From: Sphingomonas hengshuiensis | GTDB taxonomy: Bacteria > Pseudomonadota > Alphaproteobacteria > Sphingomonadales > Sphingomonadaceae | Reading direction: 5' to 3' | NCBI RefSeq assembly: GCF_000935025.1 | Contig: NZ_CP010836.1 | Coordinates: 5,069,001 to 5,133,000 of the forward strand | DNA length: 64,000 nt | In this document: positions 26,077 through 34,312 of the stretch, in pieces | Position numbering within the stretch: the stretch's first letter is position 1 | Layout: the number at the start of each line of letters is the position of its first letter | Translations under genes and position numbers: made by a program | Notes under the pieces: generated by a model | The model's database searches: none | What the model saw: the letters and a program-made list of their open reading frames with translations, nothing else | What the model was told of the DNA's origin: nothing

Positions 26077-27084
26077 CTAGCTGCCTGCTCGCTCAGGAAG
26101 GGCCGCGATCGGGATGGTCGCGGCAATCCGCCGCTGATGCCGCTCGATGGCGATAAGCAAGAAGAAGAACATCAGGGCAATAAAGCCGCCGAATATTCGA
26201 AGCGCCAGCGACAAGTCTATACTTCCTCGGACGTTACTCTCCGCGATCTCAATGCGACGTGCCTCCGCGGTGGCCGCATTGCTAGAGCGACGGTTTTCGA
26301 GCAAAGTGAAGAACTTATCCTGCATCGCATGGAATATCTGGGAGTGTGATTGCGTACCTTTCGGAAACTCCATTGCCTTCGTGGTTTCGGAATAGGGCAC
26401 CTCAACCGCGCGCCGTTCAGCGCACCCGATCGGCGAATAGAACCAACCATCGCAGCTGGTACTCAGCGAGTTCCAGCCGCGCCGATATTCAATGCGAGTC
26501 TTCCTTATCTGGCGCTGCACAGCTACTTTTTTCGCCGCTTTGTAGCGGCGCAGGCGTTGGATCGTACGGGGCTCGACCGCGGCCGCCGTCATCGCAGCCA
26601 GAAGCGACTCCAGATCGGCGCGGTCGCTGCTGAACGTGACGCTGCCGGCGGTGGCCGCATTCAGTCGAGCAGCGGATTGAACGAAGCTATCGTCGAACTC
26701 ATCACGGCTGAGCACCTTGTCTTCCGGCTGCCGGAAAGGCTCGAACTTGGTGTGAAAGAGCCGAAAGTAGCGCTCTACGAAGTTTGAGTAGAATTTCTGC
26801 TGTTCGGAATCTGCAACCGGACCTTTCCCGGCCTCGGGCGAAACCGCTTCGGGTTGCTCGGCGTCGCTGATCTCGTTGGCTGCTACGCTGGCCACTGCCT
26901 CTCGAACCGAACTGGGAGACTGGGCGACACGGTATAAGCCAGAAACAGCAAGGTAGGCTGTATACAGAATCAGAATCGTAGCGATAACCAAAATGATCGC
27001 GCGCAAAAAGCGCAGATAGATCACCTCGGTATGGTCGATTATTTCGGAAACCCGAGTGGAAATAGATCGCGATTGCGGCTCCAT
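26077..27084 (-). CDS. Orphan membrane-anchored protein of unknown function
   Basis: A ~335-residue protein I do not recognise. One membrane segment lies near the N-terminus (~30-52: FLRAIILVIATILILYTAYL) and one near the C-terminus (~298-318: LALRIFGGFIALMFFFLLIA). The loop between them (~250 residues) has charged helices, a basic run (RRYKAAKKVAVQRQIRKTRI) and two cysteines (TSCDGW, IGCAER) that could form a disulfide if the loop is periplasmic. The GC content and codon choice are visibly lower than in the genes on either side, which suggests transfer. It converges on maeB with a 1-bp gap. ATG at 27084 is taken; a TTG two codons upstream is possible. Confidence 0.7.
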   Translation of the reverse strand: MEPQSRSISTRVSEIIDHTEVIYLRFLRAIILVIATILILYTAYLAVSGLYRVAQSPSSVREAVASVAANEISDAEQPEAVSPEAGKGPVADSEQQKFYSNFVERYFRLFHTKFEPFRQPEDKVLSRDEFDDSFVQSAARLNAATAGSVTFSSDRADLESLLAAMTAAAVEPRTIQRLRRYKAAKKVAVQRQIRKTRIEYRRGWNSLSTSCDGWFYSPIGCAERRAVEVPYSETTKAMEFPKGTQSHSQIFHAMQDKFFTLLENRRSSNAATAEARRIEIAESNVRGSIDLSLALRIFGGFIALMFFFLLIAIERHQRRIAATIPIAALPERAGS

Positions 27085-27195
27085 ATTCAAGTCAGCCCCC
27101 CAGCTTGTAGCGTAAAATGGTCCCGCATTTCGTTTGAAACGTCAAATAGAGTCTGCGGGCCGTGTGGGCATTTCTCAAACTTATATTCTATCCCT

Positions 27196-27975
27196 CTATG
27201 CGGGCGCCAGCGATGCGTTGACCAGCCCGCCGTCGACGGTCAGCGTCTCGCCGACGACATAGTCGCCGGCGCGGCTGGCGAGGTAGATGGCGGCGCCGGC
27301 CATGTCCTCGTCCACGCCGATCCGCCCGGCGGGGATGCTTTTTGCGACGCCGTCGGCATGGTCGCGCGCCACCTTGTTCATGTTGCTGGCAAAGGCGCCG
27401 GGGGCGAGCGAAGTGACGACGATGCGGTCGGCGATCAGCCGCGCGGCCATGCGCCGGGTCAGGTGGATCAGCGCCGCCTTCGACGCCTGATAGCTATAGG
27501 TTTCCCACGGGTTGACGCGCTGGCCGTCGATCGAGGTGATGTTGATCACCTTGGCCGGGCCGCCCGCCGCGGCGCCGGCCTTGAGCAGTTCGTGCAGCGC
27601 CTGGGTGAGGAAGAAGGGGGATTTGACGTTGAGGTCCATGACCTTGTCCCAGCCCTGTTCCGGGAAGGTCTCGAACGCCTCGCCCCAGGCGGCGCCGGCG
27701 TTGTTCACGAGGATGTCGAGCGCCGGCTCGCGCTTCGCCAGTTCCTCCGCCAGCGCGCGGCAGCCGGCGACCGTCGAGACGTCGGCGGGGAGCGCGATGC
27801 AATTGGGGCCGAGCGCCGCCGCGGTTTCCTCGCACGCATCCGCCTTGCGCGACGAGACATAGACCTTTGCCCCTTGGGCGACGAAGCCCGTGGCGATCAT
27901 CCGCCCGATCCCGCGCGATCCGCCGGTGACCAGCGCGACGCGGCCATCGAGGCGGAAAAGTGTGTTCGTGTCCAT
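27196..27975 (-). CDS. Short-chain dehydrogenase/reductase
   Basis: A 259-residue SDR (RhlG/gluconate 5-dehydrogenase type). It shows VTGGSRGIGRMIATGFVAQG, arginine after strand beta2 (VYVSSRKADACE, suggesting NADP), NNAGAAWGE, INITSIDGQRV, YSYQASKAALIH for the catalytic Tyr/Lys, and the final GETLTVDGGL. The ATG at 27973-27975 has GGGAGA upstream, and the repeat cluster upstream of it excludes the longer reading. It lies 190 bp downstream of an acyl-CoA dehydrogenase gene on the same strand, with repeats between, so the two may be co-transcribed in lipid or alcohol oxidation. Substrate not known. Confidence 0.88.
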   Translation of the reverse strand: MDTNTLFRLDGRVALVTGGSRGIGRMIATGFVAQGAKVYVSSRKADACEETAAALGPNCIALPADVSTVAGCRALAEELAKREPALDILVNNAGAAWGEAFETFPEQGWDKVMDLNVKSPFFLTQALHELLKAGAAAGGPAKVINITSIDGQRVNPWETYSYQASKAALIHLTRRMAARLIADRIVVTSLAPGAFASNMNKVARDHADGVAKSIPAGRIGVDEDMAGAAIYLASRAGDYVVGETLTVDGGLVNASLAPA

Positions 27976-27990
27976 TCGATTCTCCCTCTC

Positions 27991-28156
27991 CCCTTTAGGG
28001 GAGTTTTGCGGTCGGTCATGCCCCCGGCATGACCTGAACAGCGCGGGGCGCTGTTCACCTAAAACTGGCCGGGGAGAGGGGCAGTCCCTCCGTTTCCGGC
28101 CCTTCATTGTGTTGCGACTGCCCCTCTCCCAACCCTCTCCCCTGAAGGGGAGAGGG
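27991..28156. repeat. Cluster of GC-rich inverted repeats (REP/BIME-like)
   Basis: The interval between the SDR and acyl-CoA dehydrogenase genes holds several hairpins: GTCATGCC/GGCATGAC, GAACAGCG/CGCTGTTC, and a perfect CCCTCTCCCC-TGAA-GGGGAGAGGG at 28133-28156. The CCCTCTCCCC core recurs at 31169-31304 and, less exactly, at 58121-58250. Confidence 0.7.
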
Positions 28157-28164
28157 CTATTCTT

Positions 28165-29310
28165 TCACCCTCCCCGCTTCAGCGTCTCCCTGGCGATGAT
28201 CAGTTGCTGGATCTGGCTGGTGCCTTCGTAGATGCGGAACAGCCGGACGTCGCGGTAGAGGCGTTCGATGCCGTAATCGGCGATGTACCCCGCGCCGCCG
28301 AAGATCTGGACCGCGCGATCGGCGACGCGGCCGACCATTTCGCTCGCGAAATACTTGGCCGCCGCCGCCTCCATCGTGGTGTTGCCGCCGGCATCCTTGG
28401 CGCCCGCCGTCTCCAGCACCAGCGCACGGGCGGCGAGCGCCTCGGTCTTCGAATCGGCCAGCATCGCCTGGATGAGCTGGTGCTCGGCGATCGGTTTGCC
28501 GAACTGGGTGCGGCCCGTGGCGTAGGCGACGCAATCGGCGATCAGCCGCTCGGCCACGCCGACGCAGACCGCCGCGATGTGCAGCCGCCCGCGATCGAGC
28601 ACCTGCATCGCGATGCGGAACCCCTCGCCCTCGGCGCCCAGCCGGTTGGCGGCGGGGACGGGGACGTCGTCGAGGATCAGGTCGGCGACCCTGGCGCCGC
28701 GCTGGCCCATCTTCTTCTCGGGCGCGCCGACGCTCAGGCCGGGCAGGTCGCGGGGCACGAGGAAGGCGGAGACGCCGCGGCCGCCGGGTTCGTCGCCGGT
28801 GCGGGCCATCACGGTGAACAGGTCGGCCTTGTCGGCATTGGTGATGTAGCGCTTGGTTCCGCTCAGCCGGTAGACTTCGCCGTCGCGCACCGCGCGGGTC
28901 TTCACTGCGCCCGAATCCGACCCGACATCGGGCTCGGTCAGCGCGAAGCTGGTGACGATCTCGCCGCTCGCGATCCGGGGCAGCCACTGCGCCTTTTGCG
29001 CCGCAGTTCCCGCGATCACGAGCCCCTGCGACCCGATCCCGACATTGGTGCCGAAGGTCGAGCGGAACGCCGGGGTGGTGCGTCCCAGCTCGATCGCGAC
29101 CCGGCATTCCTCGAGCATCGTCAGCCCCAGCCCGCCAAATTCCTGCGCGATGGAGAGCCCGAACAGCCCCAGCGCGCGCATCTCCGCCACCACCGCGTCG
29201 GGGATCGCATCGGCGGCCTCGACCTCGGCCTCGAGCGGGCGGAGCCGGTCGGCGACGAAGCGGCGGACGGTTTCGAGCAGCGCATCGAAAACTTCCGGGT
29301 CCAGGGCCAT
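28165..29310 (-). CDS. Acyl-CoA dehydrogenase
   Basis: A 381-residue FAD enzyme of the medium-chain type. It shows the N-terminal helical domain, TSFALTEPDVGSDSGAVKT (FAD/substrate region), QFGKPIAEHQLIQAMLADS, VQIFGGAGYIADYGIERLYR and the catalytic base glutamate in FRIYEGTSQIQQL. It introduces a trans-2 double bond into an acyl-CoA and passes electrons to ETF. Length is standard. It is the upstream partner of the SDR at 27196 and is separated from the aceA operon by a terminator. The chain length or branched substrate cannot be read from sequence. Confidence 0.93.
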   Translation of the reverse strand: MALDPEVFDALLETVRRFVADRLRPLEAEVEAADAIPDAVVAEMRALGLFGLSIAQEFGGLGLTMLEECRVAIELGRTTPAFRSTFGTNVGIGSQGLVIAGTAAQKAQWLPRIASGEIVTSFALTEPDVGSDSGAVKTRAVRDGEVYRLSGTKRYITNADKADLFTVMARTGDEPGGRGVSAFLVPRDLPGLSVGAPEKKMGQRGARVADLILDDVPVPAANRLGAEGEGFRIAMQVLDRGRLHIAAVCVGVAERLIADCVAYATGRTQFGKPIAEHQLIQAMLADSKTEALAARALVLETAGAKDAGGNTTMEAAAAKYFASEMVGRVADRAVQIFGGAGYIADYGIERLYRDVRLFRIYEGTSQIQQLIIARETLKRGG

Positions 29311-29400
29311 CGCAAGCGTTCCTCAGGTTCGAACGATGAGCCTACACTTCGAACGAAGGTCGCTGCAAGCCATACCCGATCTTCCAACCCAACGGAAATA

Positions 29401-29424
29401 CCCGCCGGGACCGGACCCGGCGGG
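29401..29424 (-). terminator. Rho-independent-like terminator of the aceA operon
   Basis: A perfect nine-pair stem (CCCGCCGGG and CCCGGCGGG around six bases) lies 30 bp after the stop of the small gene at 29454 and is followed, on the minus strand, by a short TATTT stretch. It separates the aceA transcript from the acyl-CoA dehydrogenase gene. Confidence 0.65.
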
Positions 29425-29453
29425 CATCCTTTCCTCCCCAGGAAAGTCGTCGA

Positions 29454-29624
29454 TCAGCCCACGCGGCCCAGCCGGTGGTACAGGTTCGAATATTTGACCG
29501 ATTCCGGCGAATCCCGGACCTGCTGCAGATGGGTGCCGACCGCTTCGCGGATCAGGCGGAAATCCTCGGTCGAGAAGACCGCGCGGCTGCGCTGCGGCTC
29601 GGACGGGCGGGGTTCGGTGGTCAT
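29454..29624 (-). CDS. 56-residue small protein downstream of isocitrate lyase
   Basis: A short ORF, MTTEPRPSEPQRSRAVFSTE continuing to a C-terminus YSNLYHRLGRVG. It starts 27 bp after the aceA stop, has AGGAG in its leader (AGGAGACACTGCCATG), and ends just before a clean terminator, so it is the second gene of the aceA operon. The residues DFRLIREAVGTHLQQVRDSP could form one amphipathic helix. No known family was recognised. Its placement suggests a role with isocitrate lyase or the glyoxylate shunt, but that is inference. Confidence 0.75.
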   Translation of the reverse strand: MTTEPRPSEPQRSRAVFSTEDFRLIREAVGTHLQQVRDSPESVKYSNLYHRLGRVG

Positions 29625-29651
29625 GGCAGTGTCTCCTGATACGCGGATGGG

Positions 29652-30935
29652 TTATGCGGCTTCGCGGGTGAACTGGTCGGCTTCGGTCGATTGGGCATAG
29701 GCAGTGGTCGAGCTTTCGCCGCCGGCCACCGCCTGGGCGATGGCGTCGAAATAGCCGGTGCCGACTTCGCGCTGGTGGCGCGTCGCGGTATAGCCATTGG
29801 CCTCGGCGGCGAATTCGGCCTGTTGCAGCTCCGAATAGGCGGCCATGCCGCGATCCCGGTAGCCGCGGGCCAGTTCGAACATGCCGTAGTTGAGCTGGTG
29901 GAAGCCCGCGAGCGTCACGAACTGGAACTTATAGCCCATCGCGCCGATTTCGCGCTGGAAGCGAGCGATGTCGTCCTTGTCCAAATTCTTCTCCCAGTTG
30001 AAGCTGGGCGAGCAATTATAGGCGAGCATCTTGTCCGGATGCGCCTGTTTGATCGCCTCGGCGAAGCGGCGGGCGTCGTCGAGATTGGGCTTCGACGTTT
30101 CCCACCACAGCAGGTCGGCATGCGGCGCGAAGGCGAGCCCGCGCTGGATGCAATGGTCGACGCCGGTGCCCTCCTTGAGGCGGAAGAACCCCTCCGCGGT
30201 GCGCTCGCCGGTCAGGAACGGATGGTCGCGTTGGTCGACGTCCGAGGTGATGAGCTTCGCGCTCTCGGCGTCGGTGCGGGCGCAGATCACCGTGGGTACG
30301 CCGCACACATCCGCCGCCAGCCGCGCGGCATCGAGGTTGCGGATCTGCGCTTGCGTCGGGATCAGCACCTTGCCGCCGAGATGGCCGCACTTCTTCTCGC
30401 TGGCGAGCTGGTCCTCATAATGGACCCCGGCGGCGCCGGCGGCGATATAGGCCTTCATGATCTCGAAGCAGTTGAGCGGGCCGCCGAACCCGGCCTCCGC
30501 ATCCGCCACGATCGGCGCGAACCAGTCGCGGGTGGCGCCGCCCTCCATATGCTCGATCTGGTCGGCGCGCTGGAGCGTGGCGTTGATCCGCTTGGCCAGT
30601 TCGGGCCCGGCATTGGCGGGGTAGAGCGACTGGTCGGGGTACATCTGGCCCGCGGTGTTGGCGTCGGCCGCAACCTGCCAGCCCGAGAGATAGATCGCCT
30701 TCAGCCCGGCGCGGACCATCTGCATCGCCTGGTTGCCCGACAGCGCGCCGAGCGCGTGGACATAGTCCTCGGTCCGCAGCAGCTCCCACAGCTTGAGCGC
30801 GCCGCGGCGGGCGAGGCTGTGCTCGACCGCGATCGAGCCGCGCAGCTTCGCCACGTCTTCGGGCGTGTAGGGGCGGACGATGCCGTCGAAACGCCCGGCG
30901 GGGGCGGGGACCAGATCCTCGAAGCGCTGCGGCAT
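29652..30935 (-). CDS. aceA: Isocitrate lyase
   Basis: A 427-residue AceA that cleaves isocitrate to glyoxylate and succinate, the entry to the glyoxylate shunt. It has the signature KKCGHLGGK with the catalytic cysteine, [36 protein letters not shown] for metal binding, and the LLWWETSKP and YNCSPSFNW blocks. Length and N-terminus ([19 protein letters not shown]) match the family. AAGGAA stands before the ATG. A RamB/PccR-like regulator is transcribed divergently 433 bp away, and the interval holds a TGTAAA-N3-TTTACA inverted repeat, so control by that regulator is likely. Confidence 0.97.
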   Translation of the reverse strand: MPQRFEDLVPAPAGRFDGIVRPYTPEDVAKLRGSIAVEHSLARRGALKLWELLRTEDYVHALGALSGNQAMQMVRAGLKAIYLSGWQVAADANTAGQMYPDQSLYPANAGPELAKRINATLQRADQIEHMEGGATRDWFAPIVADAEAGFGGPLNCFEIMKAYIAAGAAGVHYEDQLASEKKCGHLGGKVLIPTQAQIRNLDAARLAADVCGVPTVICARTDAESAKLITSDVDQRDHPFLTGERTAEGFFRLKEGTGVDHCIQRGLAFAPHADLLWWETSKPNLDDARRFAEAIKQAHPDKMLAYNCSPSFNWEKNLDKDDIARFQREIGAMGYKFQFVTLAGFHQLNYGMFELARGYRDRGMAAYSELQQAEFAAEANGYTATRHQREVGTGYFDAIAQAVAGGESSTTAYAQSTEADQFTREAA

Positions 30936-31064
30936 GTTGTGAATTCCTTGACGGGTGTGCGTTTCCTGTATGGGCTAAGTTGACGATCTTTAGGCGTGTG
31001 GATAGAAATTTGGGCCGGTTTCGGGGTTGTGCTGTGAAGTCCGTGCGGTGGTGGATTGTTGTGG

Positions 31065-31079
31065 TGTAAAGGTTTTACA
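31065..31079. promoter_or_regulatory. Inverted repeat TGTAAA-GGT-TTTACA in the aceA/regulator interval
   Basis: A perfect 6-3-6 inverted repeat about 130 bp before aceA and 290 bp before the divergent regulator gene. It stands out as an AT-rich palindrome in a GC-rich genome. The divergent short-chain-fatty-acyl-type regulator is the obvious candidate to bind it; the 433-bp interval otherwise contains the aceA leader and, at 31169-31304, a repeat element. Confidence 0.5.
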
Positions 31080-31168
31080 AGGTGGCGAGTCGCGGGATGG
31101 TTGGAACATAGCAGGAACGATGGATGTAGGACAGGGGGCGGGATTTGCCATCGCTGTTTAGACTGCGT

Positions 31169-31304
31169 CCCCCTCACCCTTCCCACCGCCTACGGCGGCG
31201 GGCCCCTTCCCTCTCCCACAAGGGGAGAGGGAGCTTGGGCTACTGCGTCCCTCTCCCCTTGTGGGAGAGGGAGGGAGCGCCGAAGGCGCGGAAGGGTGAG
31301 GGGG
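31169..31304. repeat. Compound inverted-repeat element (REP/BIME-like)
   Basis: The outer arms CCCCCTCACCCTTCC and GGAAGGGTGAGGGGG enclose two CCCTCTCCC...GGGAGAGGG hairpins in opposite order. It is related to the elements at 27991-28156 and 58121-58250. It lies between aceA and its probable regulator but is too long and symmetrical to be an ordinary promoter part. Confidence 0.75.
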
Positions 31305-31368
31305 ACGAAGGGGAATGCGATAGCGCAGCCCCCACGCGGGGTGACGACGACAGAAGGGGAACACCACC

Positions 31369-32745
31369 ATGGCCGAACGCAAGCTGCTCGCCGGGCACGC
31401 CATTCGCCGGCTTCGCCGCCAGCTCGGGCTGTCGCAGGTCGCCATGGCCGAGGCGCTCGACATGTCGCCGAGCTACCTCAACCTGATCGAGCGCAACCAG
31501 CGCCCGGTTTCCGCCGCGGTGCTGTTGCGGCTGGCTGAGGCCTATGATTTCGACCCGCGCAAGCTCAACGCCGCGGCGCCCGGGGGCGGGGCCGATGCGG
31601 TGCGGCGGCGGCTGAGCGATCCGTTGTTCGCCGACCTGGCGATCGACCGGCACCAGCTGGAGGAATGGCTGGCGGGCGCGCCCGACGGTGCCGAGGCGTT
31701 TGCGCGCGCCTATGACCGGATGGGCGGCGGCGCAGCGCCGGGTGCCGCGCCCGATGCCGAGGCCGCCGTCCGCCGCGAGATCGAACGGTGGCGCAACCAT
31801 TTCCCCGATCTGGACGCGGTGGCCGAGGCGCTGGCCGATGAATTGCGGATGGGGGCGGGCGACCTGTACGGCGCGATGGCCGAGCGGCTGCGCGTCAAGC
31901 ACCAGCTATCGGTGCGCATCCTGCCTGCCGAAGTGATGCCCGGGCTGACTCGGCGGCTCGACCTGCATGCGCGGCAATTGCAATTGTCGGAGATGCTCGA
32001 TCCGTCCTCGCGCAGCTTCGCGCTGGCCGAGCAACTGGCGCAGGAGGCGCGCGGCGAGATCGATGCGCTGGTCCGTGGTGCGGCGCTCGACCGGCTGGGC
32101 GAGCGGATGTACCGGCGGCATCTGACCGGCTATTTCGCGGCGGCGCTGACGATGCCCTATGCCCGGTTCCTGCGCGCGTGCGAGGCGAGCGGCTATGACG
32201 TGGCGCTGCTCGAGCGCCGTTTCGGCGCGAGCTGGGAGCAGATCGCGCACCGGCTGACGACGCTGCACCGCGTCGGCGCGCGCGGGCTGCCCTTCTTCCT
32301 GTTGCGCGTGGACCGGGCGGGGCAGGTGTCGAAGCGGCTGGCGGGCGCGAGCGCGGCCCCGCTGGCGGAAGGGGCGGGGACGTGCCCGTTATGGAATGTG
32401 TACGAGGCGTTTGCCCGGCCCGACGAACTGCTGACGCAGCTCGTGGCGCTGGAGGATGGCAGCCGCTGGTTCACGATGACGCGCTGCGTCCGGCGTCACG
32501 GGATGCGCGTGGGCGGCGTGGCGGCGCGCTTTGCCGTGACATTGGGGCTGACGACGGGCGCGGCCGGGCCGCTGGCGGCGGCGGCGGGGGTTGCCCTGGA
32601 AGGCGCGGCGGTGCCCATCGGGCTGGGCTGCCGCGCCTGTACCCGCCCCGATTGCCCGCAGCGATCGGCGGCGCCGACCGGGCGGACGCGCGTGATGCCG
32701 GAGCGCGAGACGGGGGCGTCGCCGTTCGGGTTTGCTGCGGATTGA
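31369..32745 (+). CDS. XRE-family regulator of the RamB/PccR (short-chain fatty acyl) type
   Basis: A 458-residue regulator with an N-terminal helix-turn-helix (HAIRRLRRQLGLSQVAMAEA; MSPSYLNLIERNQRPVS), a central ImmA/IrrE-like region (~150-290; RRHLTGYFAAALTMPYARFL), and a C-terminal DUF2083 part with a cysteine cluster (LGCRACTRPDCPQR). Members such as Corynebacterium RamB and Rhodobacter PccR control acetate, glyoxylate-shunt and propionyl-CoA genes in response to acyl-CoAs. It is divergent from aceA, which agrees with that role. GAAGGGGA precedes the ATG. The cysteine pairs could hold a metal; this is not shown. Confidence 0.88.
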   Translation: MAERKLLAGHAIRRLRRQLGLSQVAMAEALDMSPSYLNLIERNQRPVSAAVLLRLAEAYDFDPRKLNAAAPGGGADAVRRRLSDPLFADLAIDRHQLEEWLAGAPDGAEAFARAYDRMGGGAAPGAAPDAEAAVRREIERWRNHFPDLDAVAEALADELRMGAGDLYGAMAERLRVKHQLSVRILPAEVMPGLTRRLDLHARQLQLSEMLDPSSRSFALAEQLAQEARGEIDALVRGAALDRLGERMYRRHLTGYFAAALTMPYARFLRACEASGYDVALLERRFGASWEQIAHRLTTLHRVGARGLPFFLLRVDRAGQVSKRLAGASAAPLAEGAGTCPLWNVYEAFARPDELLTQLVALEDGSRWFTMTRCVRRHGMRVGGVAARFAVTLGLTTGAAGPLAAAAGVALEGAAVPIGLGCRACTRPDCPQRSAAPTGRTRVMPERETGASPFGFAAD

Positions 32746-32777
32746 GGGGAGCGCACGGCGCCGCCCCGCGGGCGCGG

Positions 32778-32954
32778 TCAGCGCGCGTCGGAGTCCGTGT
32801 CCGCAGCATTGTCGGTCAGCGCGACGTTGATGTCGGTGGCCGCTGCGGCTTCGTCGAGCTGGCGCGTTTCGTCGGCGGTCGTGCCGGGGGCGGACTCGGG
32901 CGTGCCGCCGCAGCCGGCGAGCGCGAGCAGCGCGGCGAGCGGCAGCAGGCGCAT
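32778..32954 (-). CDS. Small predicted lipoprotein
   Basis: A 58-residue protein with a signal peptide and lipobox: MRLLPLAALLALAGC, then an acidic, threonine/alanine-rich tail (ESAPGTTADETRQLDEAAAA). It would be processed at Cys15 and anchored in the outer or inner membrane. Its ATG overlaps the stop of the upstream lipoprotein gene by one base (TGATG), and the two have similar composition, so they look like a tandem pair from duplication. Function unknown. Confidence 0.72.
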   Translation of the reverse strand: MRLLPLAALLALAGCGGTPESAPGTTADETRQLDEAAAATDINVALTDNAADTDSDAR

Positions 32955-33220
32955 CAGTCGGTGATCTCGGTCGCGTTGGCGTCGGCGCCTTCGGTGTCGG
33001 CGCTTCCGCTCTCCGGGGTGCCACTCGCAGTGGCTGCGGGCGGATAGGCCTCGGCCCCGGCCGCGTTGGCGGCGTCGACGTCGCGCACCGCCTCGCCCAT
33101 CGTGTTGCTGTCGCCCGCAACCGTCTCATTCGCCTCGGCGGCTTCGTTCTTCGCCTTGCCGCCGCATGCGGACAGCGCGAGCAGGGCAGTCGCGGCGAGG
33201 GGGAGCAGGCGCGGGCGCAT
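32954..33220 (-). CDS. Small predicted lipoprotein
   Basis: An 88-residue protein with a lipoprotein signal (LLPLAATALLALSACGGKAK; lipobox LSAC) followed by a disordered acidic tail rich in Ala, Glu, Asn and Thr. It is the first of two tandem lipoprotein genes. It is divergent from the ArsR-methyltransferase gene at 33344; the 124-bp gap contains that gene's promoter and palindrome. No function can be inferred. Confidence 0.75.
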   Translation of the reverse strand: MRPRLLPLAATALLALSACGGKAKNEAAEANETVAGDSNTMGEAVRDVDAANAAGAEAYPPAATASGTPESGSADTEGADANATEITD

Positions 33221-33304
33221 GGGGATTCCTTGAACAACGGCGTCGCCCTGCGCTAGCCGAGCGCAGCCGACGCATGCAACCCGCGTCGCGACTCAACAGC
33301 CGCA

Positions 33305-33333
33305 TTGACCTGATATAAAGATATCTTTATATC
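33305..33333 (+). promoter_or_regulatory. Promoter of the met operon covered by a perfect 22-bp palindrome
   Basis: A -35 TTGACC (33305-33310) and a -10 TATATC (33328-33333) are 17 bp apart. A perfect palindrome, ATATAAAG-ATAT-CTTTATAT plus one G/C pair at the ends, fills 33312-33333, i.e. the whole spacer and the -10. The ATG follows only 10 bp later, so the transcript has almost no leader. The layout is that of an autorepressed ArsR-type gene. A near copy lies before metK at 55744-55763. Confidence 0.75.
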
Positions 33334-33343
33334 TATATGCGAC

Positions 33344-34312
33344 ATGACCGCTTCGCTCACCATTTTCCGCGCCCTCGCCGATTCGACGCGGCTGCGCATC
33401 GTCGCGCTGCTCCGCTCGATGGAGCTCTCGGTGGGCGAGCTTGCGCAGGTGCTGGGGCAGAGCCAGCCGCGCGTCAGCCGCCATGTGAAGATCCTGTGCG
33501 ATGCTGGCCTCGCCGAGCGGCGCAAGGAGGGAAGCTGGGTGTTCGTCGCGCTGGGCGCCGACGCCATTGTGAAGCCCGTGCTTGCCGCGCTGGACGCATG
33601 GGACGAGGGCGACCGCTGGGCGGCAGCCGACGAAGCGCGGCTGGCGGCGGTGCGCGCCGATCGCGCGGCGGCGGCGGCGGAGTGGTTCGAGGCGAATGCC
33701 GGGCAATGGGACGCGATCCGATCGCTGCACGTCGCCGAGGCGCAGGTCGAGGCGGCGATGGCGGCGGCGCTGGGCGGTGCTGGGCTGGCCAGTGCGGGGC
33801 TGGGGCGGCTGATCGATATCGGCACCGGCACCGGGCGGATGCTCGAGCTGTTCGCGCCCGATGCGCAGACCGCGCTGGGGATCGATCGCAGCTCCGAAAT
33901 GCTGCGGCTGGCGCGTGCCAAGCTGTCCGAGCGCGGCTTGCTCAACACCGAATTGCGCCAGGCGGACCTTTATGCGCTGCCGCTCGCCGATGGCGGGGCC
34001 GACACCGCTATATTGCACCATGTCCTGCATTTCGCGCAGCAGCCGGGCGCGGCGATCGGCGAGGCGGCGCGGGTGCTGAGCCCGGGCGGTCGGCTGCTGA
34101 TCGTCGATTTCGCGCCGCACCACCGCGAGGAATTGCGCACGCGCGATGCGCATACGCGGCTGGGCTTTTCGGACGAACAGATATTGGGCTGGTTCGACGC
34201 GAGCGGGATCGCGCCGAGCGAAGTCGACACGCTGGAGGGCGCGGAGCTCAGCGTGAAGCTATGGCTGGGCCGCAAGACCGGCCCGATTGCAGAGAGGGTT
34301 AAGGCGGCATGA
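33344..34312 (+). CDS. ArsR-type regulator fused to a SAM-dependent methyltransferase domain (SahR-like)
   Basis: A 322-residue fusion. Residues 1-95 form an ArsR winged helix (LADSTRLRIVALLRSMELSV; SQPRVSRHVKILCDAG) without the metal-binding cysteines of arsenic sensors. Residues ~110-320 form a class I methyltransferase fold (LIDIGTGTGRMLELFAPD; ALGIDRSSEML; GGRLLIVDFAPHH). It overlaps metF by 4 bp (ATGA) and leads the metF-metH operon. Such fusions are reported as regulators of the methionine/SAM cycle (SahR type), where SAH or SAM bound in the methyltransferase domain is the signal. Whether this one still transfers methyl groups is open. Confidence 0.88.
   Translation: MTASLTIFRALADSTRLRIVALLRSMELSVGELAQVLGQSQPRVSRHVKILCDAGLAERRKEGSWVFVALGADAIVKPVLAALDAWDEGDRWAAADEARLAAVRADRAAAAAEWFEANAGQWDAIRSLHVAEAQVEAAMAAALGGAGLASAGLGRLIDIGTGTGRMLELFAPDAQTALGIDRSSEMLRLARAKLSERGLLNTELRQADLYALPLADGGADTAILHHVLHFAQQPGAAIGEAARVLSPGGRLLIVDFAPHHREELRTRDAHTRLGFSDEQILGWFDASGIAPSEVDTLEGAELSVKLWLGRKTGPIAERVKAA

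Noticed and set aside
31169-31304. CRISPR-like array or strong terminator
   Set aside because: The repeats are inverted, not direct with spacers, and lack T-runs. They fit a REP/BIME-type element.
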